Shown piece by piece: positions 44,338 to 54,035 of a DNA stretch of 64,000 nt. This DNA comes from Exiguobacterium sp. RIT594 (GTDB taxonomy: Bacteria; Bacillota; Bacilli; Exiguobacteriales; Exiguobacteriaceae). Location of the stretch: NCBI RefSeq assembly GCF_003339585.1, contig NZ_QPKF01000001.1, positions 434,001-498,000 on the forward strand. Direction: 5' to 3'. A program made the translations under genes and the position numbers. Under the pieces are notes generated by a model. That model did no database searches and was not told the DNA's origin. It saw only the letters and a list, made by a program, of their open reading frames with translations. Positions within the stretch are counted from its first letter, which is position 1. Every line of letters begins with the position of its first letter.

Positions 44338-45486
44338 GTGGATTTACTTCGAAACAAATGGTTTAAAGCCTTACTTTGGATTTTAACGATATTCTTAGTC
44401 ATCTGGGTCGGAACAAAAATCTCATTTTTATTTCAACCGATTAAAGTGATGTTAGCCCTGATTTTCCCACCGTTGATTATCGCCGGTATTTTTTATTACT
44501 TCACACTCGGGATTGTTGATACACTTCAAAAGCGAGTCAAGAAGCGGGGTCTTGCTGTTTTAATCGTCCTGCTCGGATTTCTCGGTGTCATCACGATTGC
44601 CGTGGCATCCATCGGACCGATTCTGGTGGAGCAAGTCTCCGATTTCGTAACGAGTATTCCGAATCTGGTCGTCGAACTGCGGGACCAGACGCTGAACCTC
44701 CGGGATCAGCTGATGAACAATCGACTCATTTCCAACTGGGTACATGAAAATACCGATTTGTTTGATAAATGGACGAATGAAGCGACATCTTATATTGGTA
44801 CATTATTCAAGTCGGTGTCTACATCTGTCGGGACGATTTTCAGTGTCATTTCCTCTACCGTGCTGATTATCGTGCTTGTACCATTCATTTTGGTCTACAT
44901 GTTACTTGACGGTTACAAGTTTCCGAACTCAGTCGTCAAAATTTTACCGAAAAGCTATGAAACGGAGACACGTAAAATTCTTCATGACATGCATGTGACA
45001 GTCAAACATTACGTGAACGGTCAAGTCATCGTCTCGTTGTGTGTCGGTCTCATGTCGCTGATCGGATTCTTCATCTCGGACATTCAATATGCGTTGCTAC
45101 TGGCGCTGTTCTGTACGGTCACGAATATCATTCCTTATCTCGGACCTTATATCGGTGCTGTTCCTGCAGTCATCGTCGGATTCATCGATGATCCAATCAA
45201 AGCGCTCTACGCGATCATTACGATCGTCGTTGCTCAACAGATTGAATCGAATCTGATTTCGCCTTACGTTCAAGGGAAGACGTTGAAGGTCCACCCGTTG
45301 ACCATCATCATCGTTTTACTTGTTGCCGGTAAAATCGGCGGGATCATCGGTGTCATCCTAGCGGTCCCGACCTATGCCGTAACCAAAGTCGTCGTTCAAA
45401 ACATTGCCCGGATTTATCGTCTGCGCCAACAAAAGTTGGACGTCCAGATGGATGAGTCGCGGATCATTACCGATTCGACGAAATAA
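44338..45486 (+). CDS. AI-2E family transporter
   Basis: A 382-residue membrane protein of the PerM/AI-2E transporter family, about eight spans, with a soluble stretch between spans 3 and 4. Typical sequence PYLGPYIGAVPAVIVGFID near the C-terminal membrane bundle. Members export varied solutes; some are sodium/proton antiporters. The named autoinducer-2 role applies to only a few. Start GTG at 44338 with GTAGGAGG upstream, 25 bp after the glycosyltransferase, so it is likely on the same transcript. It may be an accessory of the polysaccharide locus or an independent gene. Confidence 0.85.
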   Translation: MDLLRNKWFKALLWILTIFLVIWVGTKISFLFQPIKVMLALIFPPLIIAGIFYYFTLGIVDTLQKRVKKRGLAVLIVLLGFLGVITIAVASIGPILVEQVSDFVTSIPNLVVELRDQTLNLRDQLMNNRLISNWVHENTDLFDKWTNEATSYIGTLFKSVSTSVGTIFSVISSTVLIIVLVPFILVYMLLDGYKFPNSVVKILPKSYETETRKILHDMHVTVKHYVNGQVIVSLCVGLMSLIGFFISDIQYALLLALFCTVTNIIPYLGPYIGAVPAVIVGFIDDPIKALYAIITIVVAQQIESNLISPYVQGKTLKVHPLTIIIVLLVAGKIGGIIGVILAVPTYAVTKVVVQNIARIYRLRQQKLDVQMDESRIITDSTK

Positions 45487-45495
45487 GAAATTCAC

Positions 45496-45528
45496 AACCC
45501 TCTGCTGACGATGAAAGCAGAGGGTTTG
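45496..45528 (+). terminator. Hairpin ending the polysaccharide-locus transcript
   Basis: An 11-bp perfect stem AACCCTCTGCT/AGCAGAGGGTT with a 9-nt loop. It has only TTT after it, so termination may be partial. Confidence 0.6.
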
Positions 45529-45601
45529 TACTTTGAAGCTGAGAGGGATAAGGTAAGAAGATAAGTTTCACAACTTCGACTCATTTTAGTTTATAAATTG
45601 A

Positions 45602-45629
45602 TTGGAATCTTTTTTATAATGGTTATAAT
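45602..45629 (+). promoter_or_regulatory. hemA promoter with PerR box
   Basis: TTGGAA (45602-45607), a 16-bp spacer and TATAAT (45624-45629). Overlapping it, 45614-45628 reads TTATAATGGTTATAA, which matches the PerR box TTATAATNATTATAA at all but one fixed position. The box covers the -10 region, so a metal-loaded PerR would block hemA and peroxide would relieve it. The B. subtilis hemA operon is a known PerR target. Confidence 0.7.
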
Positions 45630-45689
45630 GTAGAGTAGAGAACGAAAGATAGATGAGAATGAAATCTTTGGACGTAAGGGGTAGAGCGC

Positions 45690-47030
45690 ATGCATATCGT
45701 AGTTGTCGGTTTAAATAATAAGACGGCGCCTGTATCAATCCGCGAACAAGTCTCATTTGGGGAACATGAGATGAAGGGAGCGGTCGTTGCGCTACGTGAC
45801 GAAAAAAGTATTTTCGAAAGCGTCATCGTTTCGACATGCAACCGGACGGAATTATATGTTGTTACGGATCAGCCGCATACAGGGCGTTATTATACAAAAC
45901 GTTTTCTGGCGAACTGGTTTGGTTTGACGATGGAAGAATTAGAGCCGTATTTGTTCATTCACGAGGGATTTGACGCGATGAAGCATCTGTTCCGGGTGAC
46001 GAGCGGACTCGATTCGATGATTGTCGGCGAAACACAGATTCTTGGGCAAGTGAAGACAAGTTTCTTCACGGCACAAAAACTCGAGACAACAGGAACGGTT
46101 TTCAATAAATTGTTTAAAGAAGCGGTCACGCTTGCGAAACGCGCGCATGCTGAAACGGGAATCGGTGAAAATGCGGTGTCGGTCAGCGCAGCTGCCGTAA
46201 CGTTGGCGGAACAGTTACTTGGATCGCTTGAAGACAAATCCATCGTGGTCATCGGTGCCGGAGAAACAGGCGAATTGACGACACTTAACCTGTATGAAGC
46301 GGGTGCCCGTGATATCACCGTCTTTAACCGGACGCTGGCCAAAGCCGAAGAAGTGGCGAATCGTTTCGAAGGATCCGCACATTCGATCAATGAAATGCAA
46401 TGCGGTCTGCTTCGGGCTGACATCGTTATTTCTTCAACCGGAGCAAAACGGGCAATCATCAAACGTGAAGACATTGCTGCAGCACAATTGTTCCGAAGTG
46501 ATCGTCCCTTCCTGTTGATCGATATCGCGGTTCCGCGTGATATCGAACCGACGGCAGGTGACTTGCCGGGTGTTCATTTATATGATGTCGATGATTTGAC
46601 GTCGATCGTCCAGCAAAACATGGCAGAACGAATGAAAGAAGCAGCAAAAATCGAACGCCGGATTGAAGCTGCGATTGCCGAGTTCGAAGGGTGGATGACG
46701 ACACTTGGTGTCGTTCCGATCATTACGGAACTCCGTGACCAGTCGCTTAAAATCCAGCAAGAGACGATGCAAAGCCTGGAGCGGAAGTTGCCGAACATGA
46801 CAAGTCGGGAAAAAACCGTGATCGGAAAACACATGAAATCCATCATCAATCAACTGCTTCGCGAGCCATTATCCTACATCAAAGATGCAGCCGCAAAACC
46901 AGACGCCGATCAACGGATTGCGCAGTTCATGGATACGTTTGCATTAGACGAAGAACTGTTTGACAGTGCCGCTGAGGAAATGGTGTTACAGGAAGAAACA
47001 ACAGCTGAACGGAAAGCTGTGAATCGGTGA
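45690..47030 (+). CDS. hemA: Glutamyl-tRNA reductase
   Basis: First committed enzyme of tetrapyrrole synthesis by the C5 route: reduces glutamyl-tRNA to glutamate-1-semialdehyde with NADPH. 446 residues. Catalytic C50 in VSTCNRTELY, SGLDSMIVGETQILGQVK, NADPH-binding IGAGETGEL and IDIAVPRDIEP, then a C-terminal dimerisation helix region. Start ATG at 45690 with AAGGGG upstream. In B. subtilis hemX follows; here hemC follows directly. A hairpin separates hemA from hemC. Confidence 0.97.
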   Translation: MHIVVVGLNNKTAPVSIREQVSFGEHEMKGAVVALRDEKSIFESVIVSTCNRTELYVVTDQPHTGRYYTKRFLANWFGLTMEELEPYLFIHEGFDAMKHLFRVTSGLDSMIVGETQILGQVKTSFFTAQKLETTGTVFNKLFKEAVTLAKRAHAETGIGENAVSVSAAAVTLAEQLLGSLEDKSIVVIGAGETGELTTLNLYEAGARDITVFNRTLAKAEEVANRFEGSAHSINEMQCGLLRADIVISSTGAKRAIIKREDIAAAQLFRSDRPFLLIDIAVPRDIEPTAGDLPGVHLYDVDDLTSIVQQNMAERMKEAAKIERRIEAAIAEFEGWMTTLGVVPIITELRDQSLKIQQETMQSLERKLPNMTSREKTVIGKHMKSIINQLLREPLSYIKDAAAKPDADQRIAQFMDTFALDEELFDSAAEEMVLQEETTAERKAVNR

Positions 47031-47064
47031 ACATAGACCGAATTGTGTTACAATAGAAAAGCAT

Positions 47065-47088
47065 GGGGCGGACTTGTGCCGCCCCTTT
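47065..47088 (+). terminator. Attenuator-like hairpin between hemA and hemC
   Basis: A 7-bp GC-rich stem GGGGCGG/CCGCCCC with a 7-nt loop, then TTT. It could lower hemC transcription relative to hemA or protect mRNA ends. Confidence 0.55.
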
Positions 47089-47112
47089 ATTATTGTACAG
47101 GGGGATTTCAGC

Positions 47113-48039
47113 ATGCGAAAAATCATAGTAGGTTCACGTAGTTCAAAACTTGCGATGACACAAACGAAGTGGGTCATCGAACAATTGAAACAAGCAGGTG
47201 CACCATACGAATTCGAAATCAAGAATATCATCACGAAGGGTGACCGCATCCTTGACGTGACACTATCTAAAGTCGGTGGTAAAGGATTATTCGTCAAAGA
47301 AATCGAACAACAGATGATTGACGAAGACATTGATTTTGCTGTGCATAGCATGAAAGATCTCCCGTCTGAGTTGCCGACAGGGCTCATCATCGGCGCGACA
47401 CCTGCACGAGTCGATGCGCGTGATGCCTTGATTACGACGACAGGCGGCGGACTGGACTCGCTTCCGGAAGGCGCGATCGTTGGAACAAGCAGCTTACGCC
47501 GCGGTTCCCAATTACTCAAATTACGTCCGGATTTAAAAATCGAATCGATTCGTGGGAACATCGATACACGTCTTGAAAAGCTGAAGACAGGTCCGTTTGA
47601 CGGTATTCTGCTTGCTGCTGCAGGTCTTCAACGGATGGGCTGGTCGGATGAAATCGTTTCGGAATACATTTCAACGGATGATATGATTCCCGCAGTCGGA
47701 CAAGGGATTTTGGCAATCGAATGCCGAGCGGATGATCAAGAAGTCCGTGACTTATTGAATTTGATCCACGATCAGATGACCGAAAAAGTAGCCTTCGCCG
47801 AACGTTCTTTTTTAGCGGCAATCGAAGGAAGCTGTCATGTACCTGTCGGTGGATTTGCGACAATCAACGAAGATTTGTCGACGACACTCGTCGGATTCCT
47901 CGGTTCAGTAGACGGACAACAAATCTTGCTTGAACGGGAAACATCACTTGATCCTATGCAACTCGGTCAAACGGTTGCGACGCGTCTTCTCGATGCGGGT
48001 GGCCGTGAAATTCTCGCATCTTTACCGGATGATTTATAA
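47113..48039 (+). CDS. hemC: Porphobilinogen deaminase (hydroxymethylbilane synthase)
   Basis: Joins four porphobilinogens into hydroxymethylbilane using a covalent dipyrromethane cofactor. 308 residues. N-terminal IIVGSRSSKLAMTQTKWVI, active-site AVHSMKDLPSELP, RRGSQLLKLRPDLKIESIRGNIDTRL, and the cofactor-attaching C241 in EGSCHVPVGG. Start ATG at 47113 with GGGGGATT upstream. hemD overlaps its end by 11 bp. Confidence 0.97.
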   Translation: MRKIIVGSRSSKLAMTQTKWVIEQLKQAGAPYEFEIKNIITKGDRILDVTLSKVGGKGLFVKEIEQQMIDEDIDFAVHSMKDLPSELPTGLIIGATPARVDARDALITTTGGGLDSLPEGAIVGTSSLRRGSQLLKLRPDLKIESIRGNIDTRLEKLKTGPFDGILLAAAGLQRMGWSDEIVSEYISTDDMIPAVGQGILAIECRADDQEVRDLLNLIHDQMTEKVAFAERSFLAAIEGSCHVPVGGFATINEDLSTTLVGFLGSVDGQQILLERETSLDPMQLGQTVATRLLDAGGREILASLPDDL

Positions 48040-48715
48040 ACAACTGGTCTTGACGGGGAGTCGGCAGCCGACTGCAGAGCAAGTGGCGCGTTTAGCGGCA
48101 CAACAGATTGGAGTCGTCCATCACCCGGTCATCGAAACGATTCCTGTCGCCTTTCAATTGCCGACAGCATTAGATTGGCTGATTGTCACGAGTCCGACCG
48201 GCGTCGAACGTATCCAGTCACAGCTTCCGTCTTTGCAGGACACAAAGATTGCCGTCGTCGGATCGAAAACGGCGGCGGCATTAATCCGGCAGGGACGAAG
48301 ACCTGATTTCATGCCATCCGCTTTTACTGGGGATGTGCTCGCCGAAGAATTACGACCGCTTCTCGAGACCGGTCAACGGATTTGTTTTGCCCGCGGGAAC
48401 CGGTCACGTCAAGAACCGCTCGAACGATTAAGAAATGCTGTTGCGGCTGAAGTGTTGGAAGTCATCACGTACGAAACGAAGTTACGGAGGATTCCGCCTG
48501 ATGTGCTGCAACGTGCTACGTATATTGGATTACAAAGTCCTTCGGCCGTCGAAGCGATTGCTCCATTTTGCAAGGGAACGACCGCGACTTATGTGACGAT
48601 CGGACCAATCACCGAGCAAGCCGCCCGACGATCTGGTTTGGCACCGCTTTTGGTCGCTGCTGTCTATACGCTCGACGGACTGATTGACTGTATTTTAGAG
48701 GAGGAACTGTTATGA
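48029..48715 (+). CDS. hemD: Uroporphyrinogen-III synthase
   Basis: Closes hydroxymethylbilane to uroporphyrinogen III with inversion of ring D. 228 residues. Sequence is poorly conserved in this family, but [13 protein letters not shown] at the start, [53 protein letters not shown] and [12 protein letters not shown] near the end are the expected landmarks. Start ATG at 48029 lies inside hemC. No strong ribosome binding site is seen, so translation probably depends on coupling. Position between hemC and hemB confirms the call. Confidence 0.9.
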   Translation: MIYKQLVLTGSRQPTAEQVARLAAQQIGVVHHPVIETIPVAFQLPTALDWLIVTSPTGVERIQSQLPSLQDTKIAVVGSKTAAALIRQGRRPDFMPSAFTGDVLAEELRPLLETGQRICFARGNRSRQEPLERLRNAVAAEVLEVITYETKLRRIPPDVLQRATYIGLQSPSAVEAIAPFCKGTTATYVTIGPITEQAARRSGLAPLLVAAVYTLDGLIDCILEEELL

Positions 48716-49701
48716 ATACATTAGAATTCGCACGCCACCGCCGCTTACGCAATACAGCGTCATTACGCTCACTCGTCCGGGAAAATCATTTGCACAAATC
48801 CGATTTGATTTATCCGCTATTTATCGCGGAAGGGGACGACATCAAACGGGAAGTCAGCTCGATGCCGGGTGTGTTCAACTTATCACTCGATCATCTCGAA
48901 GCAGAAATTAAGGAAGTCGTTTCACTTGGTATTGAATCAGTCATCCTGTTCGGCGTACCGCACGATCATTTAAAAGATGAGCAGGGGACGGGTGCTTTTC
49001 ATGATCACGGGATTGTTCAAGAAGCGACACGGCTCGTTAAAAAAGTCGCACCGCAACTGACGGTCATCGCGGATACATGTCTATGCGAGTACACGTCAAC
49101 CGGACACTGCGGCATCGTCGCTGACGGAACGGTCGATAATGATGCATCACTTCCGTTGCATGTCCAAACAGCGGTCTCACAAGCACGTGCCGGTGCCGAT
49201 ATCATCGCGCCGTCTTCGATGATGGACGGATTTGTGGCAGCTATTCGCCAAGGACTCGATGAGAATGGCTTCAGCCATATCCCGGTCATGAGTTACGGCG
49301 TCAAGTATGCTTCCGCGTATTACGGACCGTTCCGTGATGCGGCAAACTCGGCTCCTGGTGAAGGCGACCGCAAAGGGTATCAAATGGATCCTGCCAACCG
49401 TCGGGAAGCGTTCCGTGAAGCAACAGCGGATGTTGATCAAGGTGCAGACTTCATGATCGTCAAACCGGCCCTTGCCTTTATGGATATCATTCGTGACGTC
49501 CGCGAACGCGTGGATCTGCCAATCGTTGCATACAACGTATCGGGTGAATATGCGATGGTCAAAGCCGCTGCATTAAATGGCTGGATTGATGAAGAGCGAA
49601 TCGTCATGGAGACGATGCTTGGATTTAAACGGGCCGGTGCCGATCTAATCATCACCTATTTCGCGAAAGACATTTGTCGTTACTTGGAGGGGTCAAAATG
49701 A
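48712..49701 (+). CDS. hemB: Delta-aminolevulinic acid dehydratase (porphobilinogen synthase)
   Basis: Condenses two 5-aminolevulinates to porphobilinogen. 329 residues. Zinc-type cysteine site [14 protein letters not shown], and Schiff-base lysines K198 in [18 protein letters not shown] and K251 in [12 protein letters not shown]. Start ATG overlaps the hemD stop (ATGA) with GAGGAGG upstream. The cysteine-rich site suggests a zinc enzyme rather than a magnesium-only one. Confidence 0.97.
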   Translation: MNTLEFARHRRLRNTASLRSLVRENHLHKSDLIYPLFIAEGDDIKREVSSMPGVFNLSLDHLEAEIKEVVSLGIESVILFGVPHDHLKDEQGTGAFHDHGIVQEATRLVKKVAPQLTVIADTCLCEYTSTGHCGIVADGTVDNDASLPLHVQTAVSQARAGADIIAPSSMMDGFVAAIRQGLDENGFSHIPVMSYGVKYASAYYGPFRDAANSAPGEGDRKGYQMDPANRREAFREATADVDQGADFMIVKPALAFMDIIRDVRERVDLPIVAYNVSGEYAMVKAAALNGWIDEERIVMETMLGFKRAGADLIITYFAKDICRYLEGSK

Positions 49702-51008
49702 GCTTAACGAATCAGAACTCAAAATCAAAAGCGGCGTTTGAACGCGCCTTGCCGCTCATGCCGGGTGGCGTCAACAGCCCGGTTCGTGCCTATAAATCAG
49801 TCGGAATGACACCGATTTTCGCAGAACGGGCACAAGGGTCACGGTTATACGACATCGATGGCAAAGAATACATCGACTATGTCTTGTCTTGGGGACCGAT
49901 GATTCTTGGTCATGCGGATCCGATCGTGACAGCAGCGATTCAGGAACAAGCGACACGCGGATGGAGCTACGGAACACCGACCGAAATCGAATCGGCAATG
50001 GCAGAAGTCGTCATCAGCCGTGTCCCGTCGGTTGAAGTCGTCCGGATGGTCAACTCGGGAACGGAAGCAACGATGGCGGCGCTTCGCCTCGCACGTGGTT
50101 ATACCGGAAAAACAAAAATCCTGAAATTTGAAGGCTGTTACCACGGTCACGGCGATTCGCTGTTGATTAAAGCCGGATCAGGCGTCGCGACTCTCGGACT
50201 CCCGGATTCACCGGGCGTACCGGCACAAATTGCCAGCATGACATTGACGGTTCCATACAATGATATGGATGCGGTCCGGATTGCGTTTGAAAAACACGGA
50301 GATGATATCGCAGGAGTCATCGTTGAACCGGCAGCCGGAAACATGGGCTTCGTTCCACCGCAACCGGGATTCCTCGAAGGACTTCGCGAAATCACGGAAC
50401 AGTATGGCACACTCTTGATTTTTGACGAAGTCATGACCGGTTTCCGTGTCGGCTTCAACTGTGCGCAAGGATACTTCGGTGTCACACCGGATATCACGTG
50501 TCTCGGTAAGGTCATCGGCGGCGGTATGCCGGTCGGTGCTTACGGCGGACGTCGCGATATCATGGAACAAATTGCGCCGCAAGGCCCGATTTACCAAGCG
50601 GGGACGTTATCAGGTAACCCGCTTGCGATGACAGCCGGTCTTGCGACATTGACGCAGCTGAAACCAGAACATTACGAAGAGTTTGACCGGAAAGCCGGTC
50701 GACTGGCGGAAGGGTATCTCGCAGCAGCAGCGAAATACAATATTCCGTTAACGACGAACCGGGCAGGCGCCATGTTCGGTGTCTTCTTCACGGATCAGCC
50801 GGTGACGAATTTCGAGCAGGCAAAATCATCAAATCTAGACATGTTCCGTTCGTATTATCAAAAGATGGCGGCACGCGGCATCTTCTTACCGCCGTCACAA
50901 TTTGAAGGACTCTTCCTGTCGACGGTTCATACGGACGACGACATCGAGCAGACGATTGCAGCAGTCGAGCTGACGTTCAAGGAATTACAACTCGAATTTA
51001 ATCGTTAA
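49698..51008 (+). CDS. hemL: Glutamate-1-semialdehyde 2,1-aminomutase
   Basis: A PLP enzyme that isomerises glutamate-1-semialdehyde to 5-aminolevulinate, following HemA. 436 residues. [15 protein letters not shown], substrate and PLP residues in [25 protein letters not shown], and the PLP lysine K271 in [17 protein letters not shown]. Start ATG overlaps the hemB stop (ATGA) with GGAGGGG upstream. In B. subtilis spoVID and ysxE lie next to hemL; here the valS leader follows. Confidence 0.97.
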   Translation: MSLTNQNSKSKAAFERALPLMPGGVNSPVRAYKSVGMTPIFAERAQGSRLYDIDGKEYIDYVLSWGPMILGHADPIVTAAIQEQATRGWSYGTPTEIESAMAEVVISRVPSVEVVRMVNSGTEATMAALRLARGYTGKTKILKFEGCYHGHGDSLLIKAGSGVATLGLPDSPGVPAQIASMTLTVPYNDMDAVRIAFEKHGDDIAGVIVEPAAGNMGFVPPQPGFLEGLREITEQYGTLLIFDEVMTGFRVGFNCAQGYFGVTPDITCLGKVIGGGMPVGAYGGRRDIMEQIAPQGPIYQAGTLSGNPLAMTAGLATLTQLKPEHYEEFDRKAGRLAEGYLAAAAKYNIPLTTNRAGAMFGVFFTDQPVTNFEQAKSSNLDMFRSYYQKMAARGIFLPPSQFEGLFLSTVHTDDDIEQTIAAVELTFKELQLEFNR

Positions 51009-51015
51009 GCAGTTC

Positions 51016-51045
51016 TTGACGAGTTACGGACGTCTCGGATAAAAT
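51016..51045 (+). promoter_or_regulatory. Promoter of valS
   Basis: TTGACG at 51016-51021 and TAAAAT at 51040-51045 with an 18-bp spacer, just after hemL and upstream of the T-box leader. Confidence 0.65.
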
Positions 51046-51054
51046 GAAGAAAGA

Positions 51055-51320
51055 TTAATTTGGAAAACAGCGATGACGGGAAGAGTAGTCAATCAACGGA
51101 CTGTTATGAGAGAACACATCCATGGCTGAGAGATGTGACAGGACGTCCTGATGAAGGTCACCCCACGAGCTGGTCTCGTAAGCGATAAGCAAGCGAGATC
51201 CGGATTGCCGCACGTTACGCGGGCTAGAGGGCACTCTGTAAAGAGTGAACTAAGGTGGTACCGCGGAAGAGCAACGGCTTCTTTCGTCCTTAGATGAGGA
51301 CGAGAGAAGCCGTTTTTATT
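51055..51320 (+). ncRNA. T-box leader of valS
   Basis: A tRNA-sensing leader. The T-box core AAGGTGGTACCGCGG occupies 51252-51266; its TGGT pairs with the ACCA end of uncharged tRNA with discriminator A, as in tRNA-Val. The terminator is a long stem (about 51274-51317, ACGGCTTCT to AGAAGCCGT) followed by TTTTT, and the T-box would form the competing antiterminator. Upstream stems occupy 51055-51240. The likely specifier is GTC at 51157-51159 (Val), judged from its place on the 3' side of stem I; folding is needed to confirm it. Confidence 0.92.
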
Positions 51321-51342
51321 ATGGATTAAAGGAGCGATTCAG

Positions 51343-53979
51343 ATGCAGGAATTATCAATGCCAACCAAATATGATCCGCAGGCAACAGAGGAAAAATGGT
51401 ACGACTTTTGGATAAAAGGGGAATACTTCAAAGCCGATCAGGATCCGGAAAAAGCGCCGTATACAATCGTCATCCCGCCCCCGAACGTCACCGGGAAATT
51501 ACACCTCGGTCATGCCTGGGATACAACACTTCAGGATATGCTGACACGGATGAAACGGATGCAAGGTTTTGACGTCTTGTACCTGCCGGGAATGGACCAC
51601 GCCGGAATCGCGACGCAAGCCAAAGTCGAACAGAAACTCCGGGCGGAAGGCAAGTCACGTCTTGAAATGGGACGTGAGAAGTTCCTCGAACAATCATGGG
51701 CATGGAAAGAAGAGTATGCTTCAACGATCCGCGAACAATGGTCGAAACTCGGACTCGGACTCGATTATTCACGGGAACGGTTTACACTCGATGAAGGCTT
51801 GTCGGAAGCGGTTCAGGAAGTGTTCGTTAAATTGTATGAAAAAGGCTTGATCTACCGTGGTGAATACATCGTTAACTGGGATCCGGCGACGAAAACAGCT
51901 ATTTCGGATATCGAAGTCATCTATAAAGACATCGAAGGAGCTTTCTATCACTTCAGTTATCCGTTGACGGACGGAAGCGGTCACGTCGAACTCGCGACGA
52001 CACGTCCGGAAACGATGCTCGGCGATACGGCGATTGCCGTCAATCCGAAAGATGAGCGCTATGCACACCTCGTCGGAAAAACGATCACGCTGCCGATCGT
52101 CGGCCGGGAGATCCCGATTGTTGCCGATGAGTACGTCGATATGGAGTTCGGAACAGGTGTCGTTAAAATCACGCCGGCCCACGATCCGAATGACTTTGAA
52201 GTCGGAAACCGTCATGACTTACCACGTGTCCTTGTCATGAACGAAGACGGCACGATGAATGAAAATGCAGGGAAATATGAAGGCATGGATCGTTTCGAAT
52301 GCCGCAAGCAAATCGTTGAAGATTTAAAAGAATCAGGTGTCCTGATCAAGGTCGAACCGCATCTGCATTCCGTCGGTCACTCGGAACGGTCGGACGCGAT
52401 TGTCGAGCCATACTTGTCACTTCAATGGTTCGTCAAAATGGAACCGCTCGCTGAAAAAGCCTTACAAGAGCAGCAAGGGGAAGACAAAATCAACTTCATT
52501 CCGCAACGTTTCGAAAACACATACGTCCGCTGGATGGAAAACATCCGCGACTGGTGTGTCAGCCGTCAGCTTTGGTGGGGTCACCGGATTCCGGCCTGGT
52601 ACCATAAAGAAACGGGTGAGGTCTACGTCGGTAAAGAAGCACCGGCTGATCTCGAGAACTGGGAACAGGACAATGATGTGCTTGATACCTGGTTCTCTTC
52701 AGCGCTCTGGCCGTTCTCGACGATGGGTTGGCCGAATGAAGGGGCAGCTGATTATCAGAAGTACTTCCCGACGTCAACACTCGTTACGGGTTACGATATC
52801 ATCGCCTTCTGGGTCTCACGGATGATCTTCCAATCGTATGAATTCACAGGCGAACGTCCGTTCAACGATGTACTGATTCACGGTTTGATCCGCGACTCCG
52901 AAGGACGGAAAATGTCGAAGTCACTCGGTAACGGAATCGATCCGATGGATGTCATCGAGAAGTACGGTGCCGATTCACTGCGCTGGTTCCTCACAACCGG
53001 TTCAACACCAGGAAACGATTTACGTTTCTACTGGGAGAAAATCGAAGCGACATGGAACTTCTCGAATAAATTATGGAACGCAAGCCGGTTTGCCTTGATG
53101 AACATGGACGGACTGACACATGAACAGATTGACTTGTCAGGTGAGAAATCACTGGCCGACCAATGGATTCTGACGCGTCTGAACACGACGATTGACGATG
53201 TAACACGCCTGTCGGACAAATACGAGTTCGGTGAAGCCGGTCGTGTCCTCTATCACTTCATCTGGGAAGACTTCTGTAACTGGTACATCGAGATGGCGAA
53301 ATTGCCGCTAAACGGTGAGGACGAAGCAGCGAAATTGACGACACGTTCGATTCTTGCGTATACGCTGGATCAAATCATGCGTCTGATGCATCCGTTCATG
53401 CCGTTCATCACGGAAGAGATTTGGCAACACTTGCCGCACGAAGGCGAAACGGTCACACGCGCTGCCTGGCCGACTCGCAACGATGCGCTTGATTTCAAAG
53501 CGTCCGTTCCAGCGTTCGAAGCGGTTCAGAACGTCATCCGTTCAGTCCGAAACATCCGTGCTGAAGTGAACGCACCGATGTCGAAACAAATCCAGTTGAT
53601 GATTTCAACGAGTGACGATCAAGTCCAACACGATTTAGAGACAAACGTCTCGTACTTGAAAAAGTTCACGAATGCCTCGGAATTGCTCGTCGAACGGAAT
53701 ATGCCAGCACCGGAAAAAGCGATGAGTGCCATCGTGACGGGAGCCGAATTGTTCATTCCACTGGCTGATTTGATCAACATCGAAGAAGAAATTGCCCGTC
53801 TGAACAAAGAACTGGTGAAATATACAAAAGAAGTCGAACGGGTCGAGAAGAAACTCAACAACCCGGGCTTCGTCGGAAAAGCTCCGGCACACGTCATTGA
53901 AGAAGAACAAGCAAAAGCACAAGACTATAAAGAGAAACGGGCGGCAGTCGAAGTCCGGATCAGCGAACTCGCAAAATAA
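51343..53979 (+). CDS. valS: Valine--tRNA ligase
   Basis: A class I synthetase charging tRNA-Val with valine, with editing of threonine. 878 residues. HLGH (HIGH motif) at 54-57 in [15 protein letters not shown], an editing domain in the 190-340 region ([15 protein letters not shown]), KMSKS at 523-527, anticodon-binding helices, and a C-terminal coiled coil ([28 protein letters not shown]) typical of ValS. Start ATG at 51343 with AAAGGAG 8 nt upstream. Transcription is controlled by the T-box. Confidence 0.98.
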   Translation: MQELSMPTKYDPQATEEKWYDFWIKGEYFKADQDPEKAPYTIVIPPPNVTGKLHLGHAWDTTLQDMLTRMKRMQGFDVLYLPGMDHAGIATQAKVEQKLRAEGKSRLEMGREKFLEQSWAWKEEYASTIREQWSKLGLGLDYSRERFTLDEGLSEAVQEVFVKLYEKGLIYRGEYIVNWDPATKTAISDIEVIYKDIEGAFYHFSYPLTDGSGHVELATTRPETMLGDTAIAVNPKDERYAHLVGKTITLPIVGREIPIVADEYVDMEFGTGVVKITPAHDPNDFEVGNRHDLPRVLVMNEDGTMNENAGKYEGMDRFECRKQIVEDLKESGVLIKVEPHLHSVGHSERSDAIVEPYLSLQWFVKMEPLAEKALQEQQGEDKINFIPQRFENTYVRWMENIRDWCVSRQLWWGHRIPAWYHKETGEVYVGKEAPADLENWEQDNDVLDTWFSSALWPFSTMGWPNEGAADYQKYFPTSTLVTGYDIIAFWVSRMIFQSYEFTGERPFNDVLIHGLIRDSEGRKMSKSLGNGIDPMDVIEKYGADSLRWFLTTGSTPGNDLRFYWEKIEATWNFSNKLWNASRFALMNMDGLTHEQIDLSGEKSLADQWILTRLNTTIDDVTRLSDKYEFGEAGRVLYHFIWEDFCNWYIEMAKLPLNGEDEAAKLTTRSILAYTLDQIMRLMHPFMPFITEEIWQHLPHEGETVTRAAWPTRNDALDFKASVPAFEAVQNVIRSVRNIRAEVNAPMSKQIQLMISTSDDQVQHDLETNVSYLKKFTNASELLVERNMPAPEKAMSAIVTGAELFIPLADLINIEEEIARLNKELVKYTKEVERVEKKLNNPGFVGKAPAHVIEEEQAKAQDYKEKRAAVEVRISELAK

Positions 53980-53986
53980 TCTTAAC

Positions 53987-54018
53987 AGTGGCTCAAGTTT
54001 TCTTGAGTCACTTTTTTT
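53987..54018 (+). terminator. Hairpin between valS and folC
   Basis: An 11-bp stem AGTGGCTCAAG/CTTGAGTCACT with one G-T pair and a 4-nt loop, followed by a T-run. It lies just before the folC ribosome binding site. Confidence 0.8.
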
Positions 54019-54035
54019 AAAGGAGTGAACTAAGC

